A stretch of 64,000 bases of DNA, taken from assembly GCA_014654775.1 (NCBI GenBank), contig JACVZW010000083.1:62001-126000 (forward strand), read 5' to 3'. A model generated the notes under the pieces. It ran no database searches and was not told the origin of the DNA. It saw only the letters and a program-made list of their open reading frames with translations. Each line of letters begins with the position of its first letter. Position 1 is the first letter of the stretch. Both the position numbers and the translations under genes were made by a program. Origin of the DNA: Paracoccaceae bacterium. GTDB lineage: Bacteria > Pseudomonadota > Alphaproteobacteria > Rhodobacterales > Rhodobacteraceae. Below, piece by piece: positions 16,383 through 26,655 of this stretch.

Positions 16383-17453
16383 TCAGGGGGCAGGCGCAAG
16401 AGGGGCGGCGAAATCCAGCGTAACGGGGAAATGGTCCGACGCCGCCAGCAGCGCGCCGCTCAGCCCCGGATCGGCGGCAATCGCCGCGTCATCCTGCGGA
16501 TGCCAGATGCGCCAGCGCGGGCCTGTGGCGGCAAGATCGGGCGAGACCATGATGAAATCCAGCAGCGCATCGAACCACCGCCCTTGCGGTGCGATGAAGA
16601 AGCGCGCGGTGGACGGGGCCACCCCCAACCGCTGCGTGATCGCCATCACCGCATGGGGATCGTAAAGCCGCGCCTCGGGCGGGGCATCGCTGCCCAAGAC
16701 CACCTCCACCCCCGACCGACCGAAGAGGCGTTCGTAATCGTCCAGACCCGGGCCGTCGTTCAGATCACCCAGCACGATCAGCCGATCGCCCGCCGCCAGA
16801 TGCCCGGCCACGCGCTGCCGCAGCCAGAGGCATTGCGCCAACTGCTTTCGGCGGTTGTCGATGGCCAGCCGCGTCGCCTCGGCCCCGTCGCGCGCGCCGT
16901 GATTGGCCTTGGACTTGGCATGCACCCCGATCAGCCGCAGCGCCACCCCGTCGCAGGTGACGGCCAGCTCCAGCGGCGGCTTGGAAAAGCGGATGACCTC
17001 GCTGATCCCGTCGGCATCAAGGTCATAGCGGAAGGCGCTGTCAAAGCGCGGCGCATCATGCGCGCCCTGCCGGGGCGCGGGGTCGCCCTGCGGGTCGTGG
17101 TGGACCGACAGGCGGTCGGGATCGTAGAGGAAGGCGATCTCCTGCTCCGTTTCCGACGGATAGCCGATGATCGACCTGCGCGCCCGCAGCCCCGCATGGG
17201 CGGCAAAACGCTCCAACGCTCGGGTGGTGGACCTTTTGCTGCCGGTATCCGGCGCCTCCACCACCAAGATCCCGTCAGCATCCAGCGCGCGGAACACCGC
17301 CGCCAGCGCCGCGATCTGCTGCGCCCGCGTCACGCCATAGCGGGCCGAAGGCTGGTCATCGGCCAGAAGTTGCCCCCGGTCATCAAACAGCGCGTTGAAC
17401 CATTCCACATTGTAGGTGGCCAGTCGCAGCCAAGGCCGCGCCCCGCCCGGCAT
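16383..17453 (-). CDS. Endonuclease/exonuclease/phosphatase (EEP) family protein
   Basis: 356 residues. Motifs of the DNase I-like fold are in order: ATYNVEWFN at the N-terminus, VVEAPDTGSK, GVHAKSK, LGDLNDGPGLDDYE and the C-terminal ASDHFPVTLDF. These supply the metal-binding Glu/Asp and catalytic His. No signal peptide is evident at the chosen ATG (17453), which starts 5 bases after the upstream gene's stop; the frame is open 49 codons further but inside that gene. DNA, nucleotide or lipid phosphates are possible substrates. Confidence 0.85.
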   Translation of the reverse strand: MPGGARPWLRLATYNVEWFNALFDDRGQLLADDQPSARYGVTRAQQIAALAAVFRALDADGILVVEAPDTGSKRSTTRALERFAAHAGLRARRSIIGYPSETEQEIAFLYDPDRLSVHHDPQGDPAPRQGAHDAPRFDSAFRYDLDADGISEVIRFSKPPLELAVTCDGVALRLIGVHAKSKANHGARDGAEATRLAIDNRRKQLAQCLWLRQRVAGHLAAGDRLIVLGDLNDGPGLDDYERLFGRSGVEVVLGSDAPPEARLYDPHAVMAITQRLGVAPSTARFFIAPQGRWFDALLDFIMVSPDLAATGPRWRIWHPQDDAAIAADPGLSGALLAASDHFPVTLDFAAPLAPAP

Positions 17454-17458
17454 CGCCC

Positions 17459-18157
17459 TTAGGCCGCCTGCTTGGCGGAAATCTCTTCCCAGGCCGCGTT
17501 CAGCGCGATGAGGCGGCGTTCGGCCAGCTTGATCGCCTCGACCGGCACCCCACGGGCGAGCATCCGGTCCGGATGGCTTTCCTTGATGGCGCGTTTCCAC
17601 GCCGCGCGCACCTCTTCGATGGGGCTGCCGGGGGCGATGCCCAGCACGTCATAGGGATCACGCGGCGCGCCTTCCACGAAACTGGCCTTCAGCGATCGGA
17701 AACAGCCGTCCGTCAGGCCAAAGATACGCGCCACCTCGCGCAGGAAATCATCCTCGCCGGGATGATAGTCCCCGTCCGCCACGGCGATGAGGAACAGCCC
17801 CTCCATCACATCCTCAAGCACGTCGCGATGTTCTGGGCCGAACATGCGGGCAATCTTGCGCGCATAGGCGTCAAAGCCCGCCACATCCTGCCGGGCAAGG
17901 TTGTAGACCCGGGCGGCATTGGCCTCTTCCGCCTCGTCCAGCGTGAAGACGCGGCGGAAGGCGGTCACCTCATCCTTCGTGACCTGCCCATCGGCCTTGG
18001 CGATCTTGGCCCCCAAGGCGATCACCGCGATGGTGAAGCCGACAGAAAGCTCCGGCTGGTGGTCGACATGGCCCTGCAATTTGTCGAAGACAACCGACAA
18101 CGGCTCGCCTTGCGCGAGGGCTGACAGCGCTTCGGCGATGCGGGTCCAAATCGACAT
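17459..18157 (-). CDS. TerB and J-domain protein (DjlA-like)
   Basis: 232 residues. The N-terminal ~150 residues form a TerB-like helical domain with the acidic motifs KIAKADGQVTKDEV and AVADGDYHPGEDDF. The C-terminal ~65 residues form a J domain (DPYDVLGIAPGSP, KESHPDRML with the HPD motif) that should stimulate an Hsp70. It resembles DjlA, but the transmembrane anchor of E. coli DjlA is missing, so it is probably cytoplasmic. It overlaps operonically with the EEP gene. Confidence 0.85.
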   Translation of the reverse strand: MSIWTRIAEALSALAQGEPLSVVFDKLQGHVDHQPELSVGFTIAVIALGAKIAKADGQVTKDEVTAFRRVFTLDEAEEANAARVYNLARQDVAGFDAYARKIARMFGPEHRDVLEDVMEGLFLIAVADGDYHPGEDDFLREVARIFGLTDGCFRSLKASFVEGAPRDPYDVLGIAPGSPIEEVRAAWKRAIKESHPDRMLARGVPVEAIKLAERRLIALNAAWEEISAKQAA

Positions 18158-18190
18158 AAGAGGATATGATAGAGCGGTTTCAGCAGGAAG

Positions 18191-18679
18191 TCAGGCGAGG
18201 AACTTCTGCATCAGGACCAAATCCATCGTCCGCCCGAATTTGTGGCCGACCCGTTGCAGGATCGCCACCTCGGCAAAGCCCATCGCCGCGTGAAAGGCCC
18301 GTCCGGCGGGATTTTCGGCGCTGACACCCGCGAAAAGCGAGATCGCGCCGCGCGCGCGGGCGTGATCTTCCAGCGCCGTCATCAGGGCGCGGCCAAGGCC
18401 CCGGCCCTGCGCGGCGGGCGACAGCAGGATCGTGTGTTCCATCGTGCGGGCATAGCCCACCCCGCCCCGGAACTGCGCATAGGTGGCAAAGCCCAGCAGC
18501 GCGCCGTCTGCTTCGGCCAGAAGGAAGCCGTGCCCGTCGGCCTGACGGCTGCCGATCATCGCGGCGATGTCTGCTTCGGTCTTCTCGGCCGCGTTGAAGG
18601 TGATGGCCGTGTCGCGGATCACCGGGTTCCAGATCGCGGCGATGGCCGGGGCATCGGCGGGGGTCGCGTCGCGGATCAT
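18191..18679 (-). CDS. GNAT-family N-acetyltransferase (phosphinothricin acetyltransferase-like)
   Basis: 162 residues: MIRDATPADAPAIAAIWNPVIRDTAITF at the N-terminus is typical of the PAT/MnaT group that acetylates amino-acid-like compounds (methionine sulfone, phosphinothricin). The acetyl-CoA motif is SPAAQGRGLGRALM. The ATG overlaps the stop of the upstream VOC gene by 4 bases (ATGA), so the two are translated together. Confidence 0.85.
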   Translation of the reverse strand: MIRDATPADAPAIAAIWNPVIRDTAITFNAAEKTEADIAAMIGSRQADGHGFLLAEADGALLGFATYAQFRGGVGYARTMEHTILLSPAAQGRGLGRALMTALEDHARARGAISLFAGVSAENPAGRAFHAAMGFAEVAILQRVGHKFGRTMDLVLMQKFLA

Positions 18680-19287
18680 GTCAGCACCCGGTCCCCCTGC
18701 GGGGTGGAAATCGTGGCGCGCAGGGCAGGGGGGCCTTGCGTGATCACCACGCGGGGATCGTCCAGCCGTGCCAAGGCCGCGCGCAGGGCGGCGGCGTCTG
18801 GATGCGTCACCTCCAGCCGGACCAGACGCGCGCCGTGATCGGGCAGGCGGGGGGCGGGATGGGCCGCGCCCTCCCACTGGATCAGCGCGGGGTAACGGTT
18901 GTCGAAGGGCAGGATGCCCGTCTCGGGCACCGCCATCCGCCAGCGGAAATCGCCGCGCGCCAGCGCGACGGGGGTTCCCGTGCCGGGCGGGGCCTGCCGC
19001 AGCGCGGCCTCCATGTCATCGGTGGCGCAGATCCAGTTGGTCAGGCGCGGCGGGCCGGTGAAACGGTCCAGATCGAACCAGCGCGGCCATGCGGGGCGCG
19101 CCTGCGCCGGATCGGGGGCGATCACCTCCAGATACAGATCGGGGCCCAGCGACAGCAGGCGGTTATGCGTCGCCATATGGGCGTGTTGCCCGCCGGGGGC
19201 CAGCGGCAGACCCAGCGCCGCCTCCACCGCCGCCGCGCCTTCCTCCAGCGCAAGGCAGGAGATGGCGAGGTGATCCAGCCGCAGCAT
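18676..19287 (-). CDS. Glyoxalase-like (VOC superfamily) domain protein
   Basis: 203 residues. The N-terminal LRLDHLAISCLALEEGAAAVE and LLSLGPDLYLEVIAPDP match the glyoxalase-like VOC fold in which His and Glu bind a metal. The substrate is unknown. It starts just 2 bases past the stop of ppx upstream and overlaps the acetyltransferase downstream, so it probably belongs to a ppx-VOC-GNAT transcript. Confidence 0.8.
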   Translation of the reverse strand: MLRLDHLAISCLALEEGAAAVEAALGLPLAPGGQHAHMATHNRLLSLGPDLYLEVIAPDPAQARPAWPRWFDLDRFTGPPRLTNWICATDDMEAALRQAPPGTGTPVALARGDFRWRMAVPETGILPFDNRYPALIQWEGAAHPAPRLPDHGARLVRLEVTHPDAAALRAALARLDDPRVVITQGPPALRATISTPQGDRVLT

Positions 19288-19288
19288 G

Positions 19289-20842
19289 TCAGGCGGTCGT
19301 CACGCGCGGCGTGGCCTTCATCGCCAGCGCGAGCGAGGCAAAGCGCGCCTGCGCCACCTCGCCAAACAGGGCATGGCCCCGCTCCGTCAGGGCCAGTTCC
19401 AGCACCTTCTTCTTCGCCTGCCAGCGCAAGCTGCCCGCCTCGGCCGGATCGGCGATAGAGAACATGGCGCCAAAGCGCATCGCCTTGCCCAGCACCTCGG
19501 CCTCTTGGATCTGCTGGTCGGTCAGCAGGCGGAACAGCGGCTCCAGCCGCGACCCCGACCGCGAATTCTTGTAGCGATGCAACAGCGACAGGCCAAGAAA
19601 AACGCGGCCGGGATGATCAAGCCCGCCAAGATTGGCGCGCGTGGCGTTGTCGAAACAGACTTCGGCGCGGTAATCCGGGTGCGCGCGCCATGTCGTGTCA
19701 TGCAGAAGGCAGGCCGCCTTGACCAGACGCAGCCGTTCCTTGTCGGCCTCTTTGAACAAAGGCAGCAGGAAATCATACAGCTTCTTGCCGAAACCGGGGA
19801 TGCGGGCCGAGGTGAGTTCGGCCATCCGCGCGGCCTCGATCAGCGGGTCGCGGGCGCGCAGGCGGGGCGGCATCTGTTCGTAAAGCAGCCCTTCGCGGAT
19901 GCCATAGGCCGACACGTCGATCTCGGAGGGTTTCAGAATGCGGATCAACTCGCGCAGCACCTCGCAGGCCAGCGGCACAAGCTCCATCCGTTCCGACGAT
20001 GTGCCGGTCTTGGCACGAAGGATCGCCGTGTCGCTGGCGGCGATCCAGTCCAGCGTGTCGATCAGGCTTTCGGGCGTCATGCGGTATTCGTGCAGCACGG
20101 TCAGCGGGTAGTTGCGCCGTTCCATGTCCAACCGCGCGATCACGCGCCATGACCCGCCCACAAGGTAAATGCGTTCGCCCGTCGATTTGATCGACCCTTG
20201 CGCCGTGGTGATCACCCGGTCGATCAGCTTGCGCCGCTTGGTGGCGTCGCCCTTCACCTGCTGCAGCCGGAACGGCCCCAGCGGGGTGGAAACGCGCTTG
20301 CCCACCTTGCCGTCGCCGATGCGCGCCAGTTCCATGGAATTGCCGCCAATGTCGCAGACCACGCCCTTCGCCTCGGGCCAGCCCAGAAGCACGCCCTGCG
20401 CCGACAGCCGCGCTTCTTCATCCCCGTCGATGACCCAAAGCTTCAGCCCCGTCTCGCGCAGAACCTCGGCCTGAAACTCCGGCCCATCCTCGGCCTCGCG
20501 CGTGGCGGCGGTGGCGACGACGGTGAGCGGTGAGATTTCCATCCCCTCGGCCAGATAGGCGAACCGCTTCAGCGCGGCCAGCGCCCGCACCCGCCCTTGC
20601 GGATTCAACCGCCCCGTCTCATGCAGCCCTTTGCCAAGGCCGCACATGATCTTTTCGTTGAAGAAATAGGCCGGGCTGCGCGCCGCGCCGTCAAAGACCA
20701 CCATCCGCACGGAATTCGATCCCACATCCACCACGCCCACGCGTGACAGCGCCCGGACGGAAGGGTCATCGAACAGGGGGCGCCCGAAGGGCCCCCATTC
20801 CTCGTCACTGCCGGTCTCGGGGGCGGTGGCGGTATCGGTCAT
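19289..20842 (-). CDS. ppx: Exopolyphosphatase / Ppx-GppA family
   Basis: 517 residues. The actin-fold phosphate loop VGVVDVGSNSVRMVVFDG and a second, CDIGGNSMELARIG, identify the Ppx/GppA domain. The C-terminal ~200 residues are an HD-like helical domain (LLHDTTWRAHPDYRAE). It removes terminal phosphate from polyphosphate or pppGpp. It lies directly downstream of ppk1 on the same strand (96-base gap), the usual polyphosphate turnover pair. ATG at 20842 is preferred; the frame has 10 Arg-rich codons upstream. Confidence 0.93.
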   Translation of the reverse strand: MTDTATAPETGSDEEWGPFGRPLFDDPSVRALSRVGVVDVGSNSVRMVVFDGAARSPAYFFNEKIMCGLGKGLHETGRLNPQGRVRALAALKRFAYLAEGMEISPLTVVATAATREAEDGPEFQAEVLRETGLKLWVIDGDEEARLSAQGVLLGWPEAKGVVCDIGGNSMELARIGDGKVGKRVSTPLGPFRLQQVKGDATKRRKLIDRVITTAQGSIKSTGERIYLVGGSWRVIARLDMERRNYPLTVLHEYRMTPESLIDTLDWIAASDTAILRAKTGTSSERMELVPLACEVLRELIRILKPSEIDVSAYGIREGLLYEQMPPRLRARDPLIEAARMAELTSARIPGFGKKLYDFLLPLFKEADKERLRLVKAACLLHDTTWRAHPDYRAEVCFDNATRANLGGLDHPGRVFLGLSLLHRYKNSRSGSRLEPLFRLLTDQQIQEAEVLGKAMRFGAMFSIADPAEAGSLRWQAKKKVLELALTERGHALFGEVAQARFASLALAMKATPRVTTA

Positions 20843-20938
20843 GGGCGCGGTCCTTCGTCTTCTGGGCCGCAAAGTGGCGCGGAACAGGGGGCGCGGTCAA
20901 GGATTCGGGAATGTGAATGCGGGCTGGTTGACCCCGCG

Positions 20939-23128
20939 TCACATGCCCCCCGGATCATCCCGCAACTGCGCCAGCCGCTGCACATCCTTGGCCCCTGCCG
21001 TGCCCCGCCCCGACAGCGAGGGGTTCTCCATGAAGAAGCGGTGGCAATTGAACAGCACGCCATCCGCCGGGGCCAGTTCGCGGTGATAGCTGCCATCGGG
21101 GCGCAGCACCCAGCTTTGCGCCTCATCCGCCAGATTGGCCGCCATGATCTGCCCTTCGATCTGGGCCTTCACGGTGGGGTTCATCACCTCGACCAGCGTC
21201 TCCACCCGACGGTTCAGGTTGCGCCCCATCCAATCGGCCGATGACAGGAAGACCCGCGCCTTCTGCGACGGCAGGCCATGGCCCGACCCGAAACAGACGA
21301 TGCGCGAATGCTCCAAAAACCGCCCGACGATGGATTTCACCCGGATGTTTTCCGAAAGGCCTTTCACCCCCGGACGCACCCCGCAAATGCCGCGCACGAC
21401 AAGGCTGATCTTCACCCCGGCCTGCGACGCGGCATAAAGCGCGTCGATCACCTCGGGGTCGATCAGGCTGTTCATCTTGGCCCAAATCTCCGCAGGCCGC
21501 CCGGCCTTGGCATGATCCGCCTCTTCGGCGATCAGCGACAGAAGGCGCGGCTTCAGGCTGATCGGCGAGATGGCGAGGTTTTCAAGCCCCTCGGGCTGCA
21601 CATAGCCCGACAGATAGTTGAAGACCTTGGTCGCATCCCGCCCCAGCGCCGCATCGCAGGTGAAGAAGCTGAGGTCGGTGTAGATCCGCGCCGTGATCGG
21701 GTGATAGTTCCCGGTCCCGTAATGGGTATAGGTCACAAGGTTCTCGCCCTCGCGCCGCACGACGGTGCTGATCTTGGCATGGGTCTTGTAATGGATGAAG
21801 CCATAGACGACATGCGCCCCCGCCCGTTCCAGCCTGCGCGACTGACGGATATTGGCGGCCTCGTCAAAGCGCGCCTTCAACTCCACCAGCGCGGTGACGG
21901 ATTTCCCCGCCTCCGCCGCCTCGCACAGCGCCGACACGATCGGGCTGTCCCATGAGGTCCGGTAGAGCGTCTGCTTGATCGCCAGCACATTGGGATCACG
22001 CGCCGCCTGTTCAAGAAAGCGGATCACAAGGTCGAAGGATTCGTACGGGTGATGCAGCAGGATGTCCTTCTGCCGGATCGCGGCAAAAAGATCGCCGTCA
22101 TGATCCTGCACCCGTTCCGGGATGCGCGAGGTGAAGGTCGGCCACAGCAGATCGGGCCGCGAAGACAGCACCAATTCCTTCAGATCCGCGATGCCCAAAA
22201 GGCCGCGAATCTCCACCACCATATCCTCGGTAACGGCCAGTTCATCCATGATCAGCGCGCGCAATTCGGGCGGCGCGCCCGCCGACAGTTTCAGGCGGAT
22301 CACCTCGCCCCGCCGCCGCCGCTTCAGCGCCGTCTCAAACTCGCGGACAAGGTCCTCGGCCTCATCCTCCACTTCCAGATCGCTGTCGCGTAGCACGCGG
22401 AAAATGCAATGCCCCCGGTCGGTATAGCCGGGAAACAGCATGTTCAGGTGCAGCAGAAGCAGTTCCTCAAGCGGCAGATAGCGATGCTCGCCCGGCTTGC
22501 CGGGCAGGGCCACGAAGCGCGAAATCTGCTGCGGGATGGGCAGCAGCGCCTGCAGCGTGCGGTGATCGCTTTCCCGCTCCAACTCCAGCGCCAGCGAAAA
22601 GCCCGTGTTGGGAATGAAGGGGAAAGGATGCGCCGGGTCGATGGCCAAGGGCGACAGAACCGGAAAGACCTTGTTCAGAAAGTGCTCTTCCAGATGCTTC
22701 AGATCGCGCGCCGTCAGCTTGGACCGCGTCAGAATGCTGATGCCTTGCGCCTCCATCTCCTTCTTCAATCGGTTGAAGCAGGACTGCTGCGTCAGCATCA
22801 GGCGGCGCGCATCGGCATGGATCAATGCCAGCTGCTCGGTCGGGCTGCGGCCATCCTCGGAATGGGCGGCATTGCCATTGCGGACCAGCGCGCGCAGACC
22901 CGCCACCCGGACGGTATAGAACTCGTCCAGATTGGTGGCCGAGATCGACAGGAACCGCAGCCGTTCCAGCAGGGGCACGGCGGGATTCGACGCCTCGTCC
23001 AGAACCCGCCAATTGAAGGCGAGCCAGGAAAGTTCGCGGTTGAAGAACCGTTCGGGCCCGGTGCGTTCCGCTTCGGGAAGGCTGACCGGGGCAGGGAAGG
23101 GGGCTTTAAGGAAATCGGACTGTGTCAT
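20939..23128 (-). CDS. ppk1: Polyphosphate kinase 1
   Basis: Reversibly makes polyphosphate from ATP. 729 residues, with the N domain starting near [21 protein letters not shown] and both phospholipase D-like catalytic halves. The first catalytic histidine region is [20 protein letters not shown], followed by [11 protein letters not shown]; the second region includes [29 protein letters not shown]. Full-length, no frameshift. It is upstream of ppx in the same direction. A second, unrelated polyphosphate kinase (PPK2) lies at 36665. Confidence 0.97.
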   Translation of the reverse strand: MTQSDFLKAPFPAPVSLPEAERTGPERFFNRELSWLAFNWRVLDEASNPAVPLLERLRFLSISATNLDEFYTVRVAGLRALVRNGNAAHSEDGRSPTEQLALIHADARRLMLTQQSCFNRLKKEMEAQGISILTRSKLTARDLKHLEEHFLNKVFPVLSPLAIDPAHPFPFIPNTGFSLALELERESDHRTLQALLPIPQQISRFVALPGKPGEHRYLPLEELLLLHLNMLFPGYTDRGHCIFRVLRDSDLEVEDEAEDLVREFETALKRRRRGEVIRLKLSAGAPPELRALIMDELAVTEDMVVEIRGLLGIADLKELVLSSRPDLLWPTFTSRIPERVQDHDGDLFAAIRQKDILLHHPYESFDLVIRFLEQAARDPNVLAIKQTLYRTSWDSPIVSALCEAAEAGKSVTALVELKARFDEAANIRQSRRLERAGAHVVYGFIHYKTHAKISTVVRREGENLVTYTHYGTGNYHPITARIYTDLSFFTCDAALGRDATKVFNYLSGYVQPEGLENLAISPISLKPRLLSLIAEEADHAKAGRPAEIWAKMNSLIDPEVIDALYAASQAGVKISLVVRGICGVRPGVKGLSENIRVKSIVGRFLEHSRIVCFGSGHGLPSQKARVFLSSADWMGRNLNRRVETLVEVMNPTVKAQIEGQIMAANLADEAQSWVLRPDGSYHRELAPADGVLFNCHRFFMENPSLSGRGTAGAKDVQRLAQLRDDPGGM

Positions 23129-23290
23129 GGCACGCGGGCGTAAGGGGGAAAAGCAACGCTGTCATGACAGATGATCACCCGCGCGCGGAACTGTCCAGCA
23201 CCGCGCGGGCGGATCGGCGGGGCAGGTTCGACCAAGGGTTGCACCAAATCGTGATCTTTCCCGTGGTGCCCACCGGACTACCATCTCTGG

Positions 23291-23995
23291 ATGCGACTTT
23301 GGCCCCTTCTCCTTGCGCTGCTGGCCACCCCCGCCTTGGGGCAGGAGGTGGATCTGGAACTGGTGCTGCTGGCCGATGCCTCCGGGTCCATCGACCAGTC
23401 CGAGATCGATCTTCAGCGACAGGGCTATGCGCAGGCGATCACCCATCCCGACGTGCTTTCTGCCATCGCCTCTACCCTGACCGGGTCCATCGCGGTCACC
23501 TATGTCGAATGGGCCGCCAATCAGGCCGTGGTGGCCGACTGGACCATCATCGCCACGCCCGAGGATGCCGAAGCCTTCGCCGCGTCGCTGCTGGTGCCGC
23601 CCCGCCTCGCCTCGGGCCGCAATGCCATCGGCGCGGCGCTTCTGGAAGGCAAACGGCTGATCGAGGGGAATGATATCATCGGTCTGCGCCGGGTGATCGA
23701 CTTTTCCGGCGACAGCGCCAACAACTGGTCCGGCCCGTCGATCGAAGAGGCGCGGGAGGCCGTGCTGGCGGCGGGCATCACGATCAACGCGCTGCCGCTG
23801 ATCCGGTCGCCCGCCGGGGGCGGGGACACCCCGCTGGTCGAAATCTACGAAGACCGCATCATCGGCGGCCCCGGGGCGTTTCTCGTGCCCGCCGATACCG
23901 GCGCCCGCTTTACCGAGGCGGTGCGGCGCAAACTGATCCTCGAAATCGCGGGCAGCCAGCCCGACGCGGCATCCCTGCCCACTGCCGCGCCCTGA
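23291..23995 (+). CDS. Secreted vWA-like protein (DUF1194)
   Basis: 234 residues. A signal peptide (MRLWPLLLALLATPALGQ) precedes a von Willebrand A-like domain with the metal-ion-dependent adhesion motif LLADASGSID and a DFSGDSANNW strand. Length and motifs match DUF1194 of alphaproteobacteria. Probably a periplasmic or secreted adhesion-type protein whose ligand is unknown. It is a single gene divergent from ppk1. Confidence 0.88.
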   Translation: MRLWPLLLALLATPALGQEVDLELVLLADASGSIDQSEIDLQRQGYAQAITHPDVLSAIASTLTGSIAVTYVEWAANQAVVADWTIIATPEDAEAFAASLLVPPRLASGRNAIGAALLEGKRLIEGNDIIGLRRVIDFSGDSANNWSGPSIEEAREAVLAAGITINALPLIRSPAGGGDTPLVEIYEDRIIGGPGAFLVPADTGARFTEAVRRKLILEIAGSQPDAASLPTAAP

Positions 23996-24086
23996 GGCCG
24001 GGTTAAGCCATCGTTGACAAAGAGGCGTGTCACCGTGCGCTCTGTGCCCACAGTTTGCGGCACAGAATGCGGCACACAATCCGGCC

Positions 24087-24506
24087 CTATTTCTGCAGGG
24101 TTTTCAGATGCTCGGCCAATTCCACAAGGCGGATCGGCGTGGGCGTCATGATGCCATCGCCGCCATCATAGGGCACCAGTTCGCCGTCCAACAGGGCGGC
24201 GAATTGCGGCATCACCCGCCCGCCATCCTGCCCGCCCGTATAGCCCCAGATCTGCGCCATCACCCGCGTGCTGGGGAAGGTGCCGCCATTGCCCCGCGCC
24301 AGCGCCGTGAGGTCCGCAGGCTTTTGCGACAAGCCCGCCGCCATCTCGCCATCGCCCTTGCCCGAGGGGCCATGGCAGCTTGCGCAAAAGGCCGCGTAAT
24401 CAGCGGCGCCAGAGGTCTGTTCGGCCTCATCCGCCCCCGGAAGGACGCAGGCCGCAAGACCGAAAAGCGAAATCATGCCAAGGGGATATAGGAATACGCG
24501 CTGCAT
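24087..24506 (-). CDS. Cytochrome c lipoprotein
   Basis: 139 residues. The N-terminus has a lipobox-like LFGLAAC at residues ~13-20, so it is probably lipid-anchored outside the inner membrane. One heme c site, CASCH, follows, with a distal Met candidate in VMAQIWGY or RVMPQFAAL. Class I cytochrome c fold. The start at MQRVFLYP matches the lipoprotein signal; the frame is open 13 codons upstream. Redox partners are not identifiable from the neighbours. Confidence 0.87.
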   Translation of the reverse strand: MQRVFLYPLGMISLFGLAACVLPGADEAEQTSGAADYAAFCASCHGPSGKGDGEMAAGLSQKPADLTALARGNGGTFPSTRVMAQIWGYTGGQDGGRVMPQFAALLDGELVPYDGGDGIMTPTPIRLVELAEHLKTLQK

Positions 24507-24598
24507 CGGTCCCTCCGTCTTTTGTGATTGCCCCCAGTCAATCACAACCGCGCCCGGCGATCAACGCCCCTACCCAAGACGCGGCTTCGGGGCGGCCA

Positions 24599-25282
24599 TC
24601 ACCCGCCCGTCACACGCCCCTGATCCAGCCGGACGATGCGATCCATCCGCGCCGCAAGGTCAAGATTATGAGTCGCGATCAGCGCCGAAAGCCCCGTCTC
24701 GCGCACCAATTCCATCAGCGCGCCGAAGACCTGATCCGAGGTTGCGGGGTCAAGGTTCCCTGTGGGTTCATCTGCGAGCAAAAGCTTGGGCCGATTGGCC
24801 AGCGCGCGGCAGAAGGCGACCCGCTGCTGTTCCCCGCCCGACAAGGCCGCAGGCCGATGCGACGCCCGCCCCGCCACACCCACCCGCCCCAGCAAATCCA
24901 TCGCATGACGTTCCGCCTCGCGCTGCGCCACGCCATTGGCCAATTGCGGTAACACGATGTTTTCCAAGGCAGAAAACTCGGGCAGCAGGTGGTGGAACTG
25001 GTAGATGAAGCCCACTTCGGCGCGGCGCGCGTCGGTCCGCGCGCGGTCGGACAGGCCCCCCATCTCGCGCCCGCCATGCAGGACGCGGCCCGTATCGGCC
25101 GTGTCCAACAGCCCCGCAATATGCAACAGCGTCGACTTCCCCGCACCCGACGGGGCCACCAACGCCACCACCTCGCCCCGCGCCACCGTCAGGCTCGCCC
25201 CGCGCAACACGATGACTTCGCTGGGTTTTCCGCGGTTATAGCCCTTTTCGATCCCGTCCAGAACCAGCGCCGCGTCACTCAT
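24599..25282 (-). CDS. lolD: Lipoprotein-releasing ABC transporter ATP-binding protein
   Basis: 227 residues. ATPase of the Lol system, which extracts outer-membrane lipoproteins from the inner membrane. Walker [10 protein letters not shown], signature [15 protein letters not shown] and Walker [13 protein letters not shown] are intact; Walker A has Ala-Pro rather than the usual Gly-Pro at its start. The [18 protein letters not shown] stretch is LolD/MacB-type. It overlaps its permease gene by 8 bases. Confidence 0.95.
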   Translation of the reverse strand: MSDAALVLDGIEKGYNRGKPSEVIVLRGASLTVARGEVVALVAPSGAGKSTLLHIAGLLDTADTGRVLHGGREMGGLSDRARTDARRAEVGFIYQFHHLLPEFSALENIVLPQLANGVAQREAERHAMDLLGRVGVAGRASHRPAALSGGEQQRVAFCRALANRPKLLLADEPTGNLDPATSDQVFGALMELVRETGLSALIATHNLDLAARMDRIVRLDQGRVTGG

Positions 25283-26558
25283 AGCGCAGCGCCTCCACCG
25301 GGTTCATCCGCGCCGCGCGGCGGGCGGGGAACAGCGTGACGACAAAGGACAGAAACAGCGACAGCCCCACCGCCGACAGCACATCGACCAGCTGCAGCTT
25401 GGCAGGCAGGGCATAGATGCCGCGGATCGACGGGTCCCAGACCCCGCCCCCCGCCAAGTAGTTCACGAAAGAAAAGATCGGGTCGATATAGATGGCAAAA
25501 AGGCACCCCAACACCACCCCTAGTGCCGTGCCGACCAACCCGGTCGAGGCCCCGCAGAGGAAAAAGACCCGCAGCACCGCGCCTTCGGTCAGCCCCATGG
25601 TGCGCAGGATGCCGATGTCGCGCCCCTTGTTCTTCACCAGCATGATCAGACCCGAGATGATGTTCATCGACGCAATCAGGACAAGGATGGACAGGATCAC
25701 GAACATGATGTTGTCCTCCACATCCAGCGCGCGCAGAAAGGCCCCGGAACTGTCGCGCCATGTCCAGAGCATCCCGTCGGGACTGGACGCCGCGAGCAGC
25801 GGGCCGGACAGATCATCCACCCGCTCCGGTTCCACCACCATCACTTCGATCTCGTCGGCGCGGCCTTCCTTGTTGAAATAGGCCTGCGCCTCGTCGAAGG
25901 GCATATAAAGCCGTGTGCGATCAATGTCATAGCGCCCGGCGGTGAAGATATAGACCACCTCATAGGCATTCACGCGAGGGCTGCTGCCGAAGGCCGTCTT
26001 CACGCCTGACGGCGCGATGACGCGGACGCGGTCGCCCAGACCTACGCCCAATTCGCGCGCGATGCCCGATCCGATGGCGATGCCTTCGGAAAAGCGGGCG
26101 ATGTCGCCCTCGGCGTTCGCGCCGACACCCACGCGGGGGATCGCCTCCAGATCGGCGGGGCGGATGCCAAAGACCTCGGCCCCCGTGGTGCCTTCGCCCG
26201 CCGTCACCATGACCTGCCCCTTGATCAGAGGCGCGGCCCTCGTGACGCCCGGCACTTCAGCCAGACGGGCGGCGAGGGCGTCATACTCCTCAAAGCCGCG
26301 GATCAGCTGGCCGCTTTCGGTGACGCGGCCTGCGGAATAGACGGTGACATGGGCATTCGCGCCAAGGATCGTGTCCACGAATTCCGCCCGGAACCCCGCA
26401 CGCACCGACAGCGTGGCGATCAGGGCAAAGACGGCTAAGGTGATGCCCGCAAGGCTGATCCATGTCATCACGCTGACCCCGCCTTCGGCGCGGCGGGCGC
26501 GCAGATAGCGCCAAGCGATCATCCATTCAAAGCGCGAGAAGGGGGCGGTGCTTGCCAT
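25275..26558 (-). CDS. lolC: Lipoprotein-releasing ABC transporter permease LolC/E
   Basis: 427-residue inner-membrane permease. One hydrophobic segment near the N-terminus ([21 protein letters not shown]), a ~220-residue periplasmic MacB-like domain, then three more segments in the C-terminal third and the terminal [19 protein letters not shown], a MacB/LolC signature. One lolC/E gene with lolD suggests a homodimeric LolF-type permease as in many alphaproteobacteria. ATG at 26558 chosen; the frame is open another 58 codons. Confidence 0.93.
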   Translation of the reverse strand: MASTAPFSRFEWMIAWRYLRARRAEGGVSVMTWISLAGITLAVFALIATLSVRAGFRAEFVDTILGANAHVTVYSAGRVTESGQLIRGFEEYDALAARLAEVPGVTRAAPLIKGQVMVTAGEGTTGAEVFGIRPADLEAIPRVGVGANAEGDIARFSEGIAIGSGIARELGVGLGDRVRVIAPSGVKTAFGSSPRVNAYEVVYIFTAGRYDIDRTRLYMPFDEAQAYFNKEGRADEIEVMVVEPERVDDLSGPLLAASSPDGMLWTWRDSSGAFLRALDVEDNIMFVILSILVLIASMNIISGLIMLVKNKGRDIGILRTMGLTEGAVLRVFFLCGASTGLVGTALGVVLGCLFAIYIDPIFSFVNYLAGGGVWDPSIRGIYALPAKLQLVDVLSAVGLSLFLSFVVTLFPARRAARMNPVEALRYE

Positions 26559-26655
26559 GTCCTGCCTGTGACGACGCCCCTTGGGGCCTTTTGCGCGCGG
26601 ACAGTGTCGGCAAGCCTGCCGAAGGTCAAGCCGCGCGCCGTCACTCTCGCGTGGG

